Shown: piece after piece, positions 14,351 to 16,592 of the stretch
Position numbering within the stretch: position 1 is the first letter of the stretch
Layout: the number at the start of each line of letters is the position of its first letter
Assembly: GCA_964538615.1 (NCBI GenBank)
Contig: CAZIGK010000039.1
Span: 1 to 16,592, forward strand
Direction of reading: 5' to 3'
DNA: 16,592 nucleotides
Source: CAZIGK01 sp964538615
GTDB lineage: Bacteria; Pseudomonadota; Alphaproteobacteria; Rickettsiales; RI-342
Notes under the pieces: model-generated
Told to the model about the DNA's origin: nothing
The model's database searches: none
The model's input: the letters and a program-made list of their open reading frames with translations, nothing else
Program-made: the position numbers and the translations under genes

Positions 14351-14562
14351 TCCATGTCATCCCGAATGTATCAAATCTTGTATGTTCGCAGCATAAACAT
14401 ACAACCGAGAAAAAACCAAATCTTTTCAATGGTTGCATCCCCCGGCTATAGGCATTACACTGCCGCAACTGTGTCACTATAACCTAACCCCCCGCTTCGC
14501 ACAACAGAGGCACAGCGGATTTTTCTATAAAACCCACCAGCATTAGTAGTTATAGGTTCTCC
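14351..14562. other. Divergent intergenic region between the lipoprotein gene and phaC
   Basis: The 212-base spacer must hold promoters for both genes. AT-rich segments at 14390-14430 and 14521-14555 are possible promoter positions. A weak AGG about eight bases before the phaC ATG may be its ribosome-binding site. No clear palindrome, hairpin terminator or known operator was found. Confidence 0.5.
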
Positions 14563-16368
14563 ATGCCCCAAAATACAGACAAAAGCTCCACGGCTCCTCT
14601 CCCACCTGAAGCCACCCGCAGTGAAAGCCAGTTCACCGAAAACATGCTCAAACTGGCAGAACAATCGCAGCAATTCATGCTGCACTGGTTTCAGCATATG
14701 CCCATGGACTCCAGCCGCCTGCTCACAGAGCAAATGCACATCGGCGCCGCCTTTATGGAAATGTATGCCAAAGCCATGGAAAAACCGGAAACCATGATGC
14801 AAACCGGTCTGCAATTCTGGCAGGATTACGTCAACCTTCTCACCAGCACCACCCAAAAATGGCTGGGTCAGGATGCATCCCCCATCATCCAGCCGGATAG
14901 CAAAGACCGCCGCTTCCGTGATGATGCATGGAACGAGCATGCCGCCTTTGACTTCCTCAAACAATTTTACCTGTTGGCCTCCAAACGCATCAACGAAGCC
15001 GTGCAACATGTGGAAGGGCTGGACAATAAAACAGCCCGCAAAGTCGCTTTCTACACCCAGCAATTCATAGACGCTCTTTCCCCCACCAATTTCCTGCTTA
15101 CCAACCCCGCTGCCCTGCGTGAAACCATCGAATCTGAAGGAGAAAATCTGGTACGCGGCATGGAAAATCTTCTTACTGACATCCAGACCGGGCGCATCGC
15201 CATGGCAGATGTCAAAGCGTTCTCCGTGGGAGAAAACATTGCCTGCACGCCCGGATGCGTGGTCTACCAGAACGACCTGATGCAGCTCATCCACTACACC
15301 CCAACCACAGAAACCGTGCATGAAGTGCCTGTGCTGGTTATCCCTGCGTGGATCAATAAGTTCTATATCCTCGATCTGCAGCCGGATAATTCCTATGTCA
15401 AATGGCTGGTAGATCATGGCTATAGCGTCTTCATGGTCAGTTGGGTCAACCCGGACTCCTGCCATGCGCATAAACATTTTGATGACTACCTGAAAGAAGG
15501 CCCTCTCGCCGCACTGGACGCGATAGAAAAAGCCACCGGTAGCAAAAAAGTTTCCGCCGTCGGCTATTGTCTGGGGGGCACCCTGCTCACCATCACACTG
15601 GCATGGCTCGCCGCCAAAGGTCAGGCAGACCGCATTACCTCCGCCACCTTCTTTACCACCATGACCGATTTTTCCGAAGCCGGTGATCTCTCCATCTTCA
15701 TTGATGATGAACAACTGGAAAATCTGGAAAGCCGCATGTCGGAAAAAGGCTATCTGGACGCCAAAGACATGGCACTCACCTTCAACATGCTCCGCTCCAA
15801 TGACCTTATCTGGCATTTTGTGGTGAATAACTACCTGCTCGGCAAATCGCCCTTCCCCTTCGATCTGCTCTACTGGAACGCGGATGCCACCCGCATGCCT
15901 GCCCGTATGCACAGCTTTTACCTGCGCAACATGTATCAAAAAAACCTGCTGGTGAAAAAAAATGCTCTGACCATCAATGGTGTGACCATAGACCTGCACC
16001 GCATCCAAACCCCGTGCTTTTTCCTCTCCACCAAAGAAGACCATATCGCTCCATGGGATTCTACCTATAAAGGCACCCAACTGTTGCAAGGCCCCGTGGA
16101 GTTCGTTCTCGCGGATTCAGGACATGTCGCCGGTGTCATCAGTGCACCGGGCAAAACCAAATACGGCTATCGCACCAACCAGACCCTCACCCCAAAAGCG
16201 GAAGATTGGCTGCAAACAGCCACCCATCATAACGGTAGCTGGTGGCCATACTGGGATAGCTGGAATCAGGCGCATACCGGCAAACACGTACCCGCCTACC
16301 AACCGGGCAAGGGCAAATTGAAACCACTGGAACCCGCCCCCGGTTCCTATGTGAAAGTGAAAGCGTAG
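14563..16368 (+). CDS. phaC: Class I poly(3-hydroxyalkanoate) synthase
   Basis: 601 residues, the normal class I length. The enzyme polymerises 3-hydroxyacyl-CoA, usually 3-hydroxybutyryl-CoA, into storage polyester at the granule surface. The N-terminal PHA-synthase domain spans about 75-250. The alpha/beta-hydrolase part has PAWINKFYILDLQPDNSYVK, the lipase-like box GYCLGG with catalytic Cys336, KEDHIAPW with Asp493, and SGHVAGVI with His521. The spacing of these three parallels the Cys319/Asp480/His508 triad of Ralstonia PhaC. No phaA, phaB, phasin or phaR lies in the window, so the pathway genes are elsewhere. The antisense strand is also open for over 500 codons, which reflects codon bias rather than a gene. 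Confidence 0.97.
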   Translation: MPQNTDKSSTAPLPPEATRSESQFTENMLKLAEQSQQFMLHWFQHMPMDSSRLLTEQMHIGAAFMEMYAKAMEKPETMMQTGLQFWQDYVNLLTSTTQKWLGQDASPIIQPDSKDRRFRDDAWNEHAAFDFLKQFYLLASKRINEAVQHVEGLDNKTARKVAFYTQQFIDALSPTNFLLTNPAALRETIESEGENLVRGMENLLTDIQTGRIAMADVKAFSVGENIACTPGCVVYQNDLMQLIHYTPTTETVHEVPVLVIPAWINKFYILDLQPDNSYVKWLVDHGYSVFMVSWVNPDSCHAHKHFDDYLKEGPLAALDAIEKATGSKKVSAVGYCLGGTLLTITLAWLAAKGQADRITSATFFTTMTDFSEAGDLSIFIDDEQLENLESRMSEKGYLDAKDMALTFNMLRSNDLIWHFVVNNYLLGKSPFPFDLLYWNADATRMPARMHSFYLRNMYQKNLLVKKNALTINGVTIDLHRIQTPCFFLSTKEDHIAPWDSTYKGTQLLQGPVEFVLADSGHVAGVISAPGKTKYGYRTNQTLTPKAEDWLQTATHHNGSWWPYWDSWNQAHTGKHVPAYQPGKGKLKPLEPAPGSYVKVKA

Positions 16369-16383
16369 GGTTTTTATTTTGTC

Positions 16384-16592
16384 ATTCCGGGCGTGAACCG
16401 GAATCCATCTCTCCTCTTGCTTTGGCTCCGCTCGGTTATTTTATTCCCTCCTTGCTCGACTCCTGTCTCGCAAATGAGGGCGGCTCAGGGCTGGTTCGGG
16501 CTTGCTAGCCCTCACCTGACACAACCGTTGGTGTGGCTTCGCCCCTCTCACTGCGTTCGCTGAAGGCGGCGGCCTGCTTACCGCCGTTCTTG
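16384..16592. repeat. Cluster of short hairpin repeats (right edge)
   Basis: After the phaC stop, a 7-bp hairpin ATTCCGG/CCGGAAT (16384-16404) has the same GTCAT...ATCCA frame as the palindrome at 75-94 and may also end phaC transcription. Two hairpins of the TGCTA-loop family follow: GGGC/GCCC at 16498-16511 and CGGCGG/CCGCCG at 16567-16586, the latter followed by TTCTTG. The 21 bases at 16541-16561 are identical to 157-177. No coding region is visible. Confidence 0.75.

Noticed and set aside
14455..16089. 544-codon open frame antisense to phaC
   Set aside because: It lies entirely opposite a full-length PhaC with an intact catalytic triad. Its translation is rich in Gly, His, Phe and Gln with no domain or sensible start. 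It is explained by codon bias of phaC.

Overview
The window looks like chromosomal DNA of a moderately GC-rich alphaproteobacterium. Supporting signs are the MDWDKLRIF-type LysR regulator, a MiaA with the DSKQVY and SARPTEEE segments, a class I PhaC, a DUF6356-type segment and the codon style. The order cannot be fixed from sequence alone. Apart from one small insert, it is a mosaic of short housekeeping and stress operons.

Layout. Bases 1-340 and 16370-16592 hold the same family of short hairpin repeats and no genes. Bases 345-1771 carry a small C-H-D (papain/transglutaminase-like) hypothetical protein almost abutting a LysR regulator. Bases 1853-4298 carry a TetR regulator divergent from a class I DNA photolyase, with a regulatory-looking AT-rich spacer between them. 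A small secreted protein of unknown function follows (4381-4650).

The most unusual region is 4916-7474. A tRNA-Phe-like gene is cut in its anticodon loop: the 3' half is at 4916-4960 and the 5' half at 7434-7474. The two halves still have matching acceptor strands (GCTCAGG/CCTGAGC). Between them lie about 2.5 kb with one gene (a DUF6356-like membrane segment fused to an FAD/NAD(P)-binding oxidoreductase), an intact tRNA-Phe with a different acceptor stem, and paired 11-bp-period GCTGTACCG repeats just inside each end. This is the architecture expected of a small integrative element, or an island remnant, that brought its own replacement tRNA. No integrase is encoded here.

Next is a minus-strand iron-uptake operon (9419 to 7598): a DUF6746-like periplasmic protein, a periplasmic cupredoxin-like protein and an FTR1 iron permease. 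It is preceded by a near-consensus promoter with a palindromic Fur-type box directly upstream of the -35. Then come an HD-GYP-like phosphohydrolase, serB (serine synthesis) divergent from miaA (tRNA A37 modification), a concanavalin/LamG-like protein whose 3' end overlaps miaA, a proline/methionine-rich lipoprotein, and phaC (polyhydroxyalkanoate synthase) in divergent orientation.

Functional links: the three iron genes are probably one iron-repressed unit. MiaA would act on the A36-A37-A38 anticodon loop of the intact tRNA-Phe. PhaC indicates carbon storage as PHA granules. No CRISPR array, rRNA, transposase or toxin-antitoxin pair was seen.
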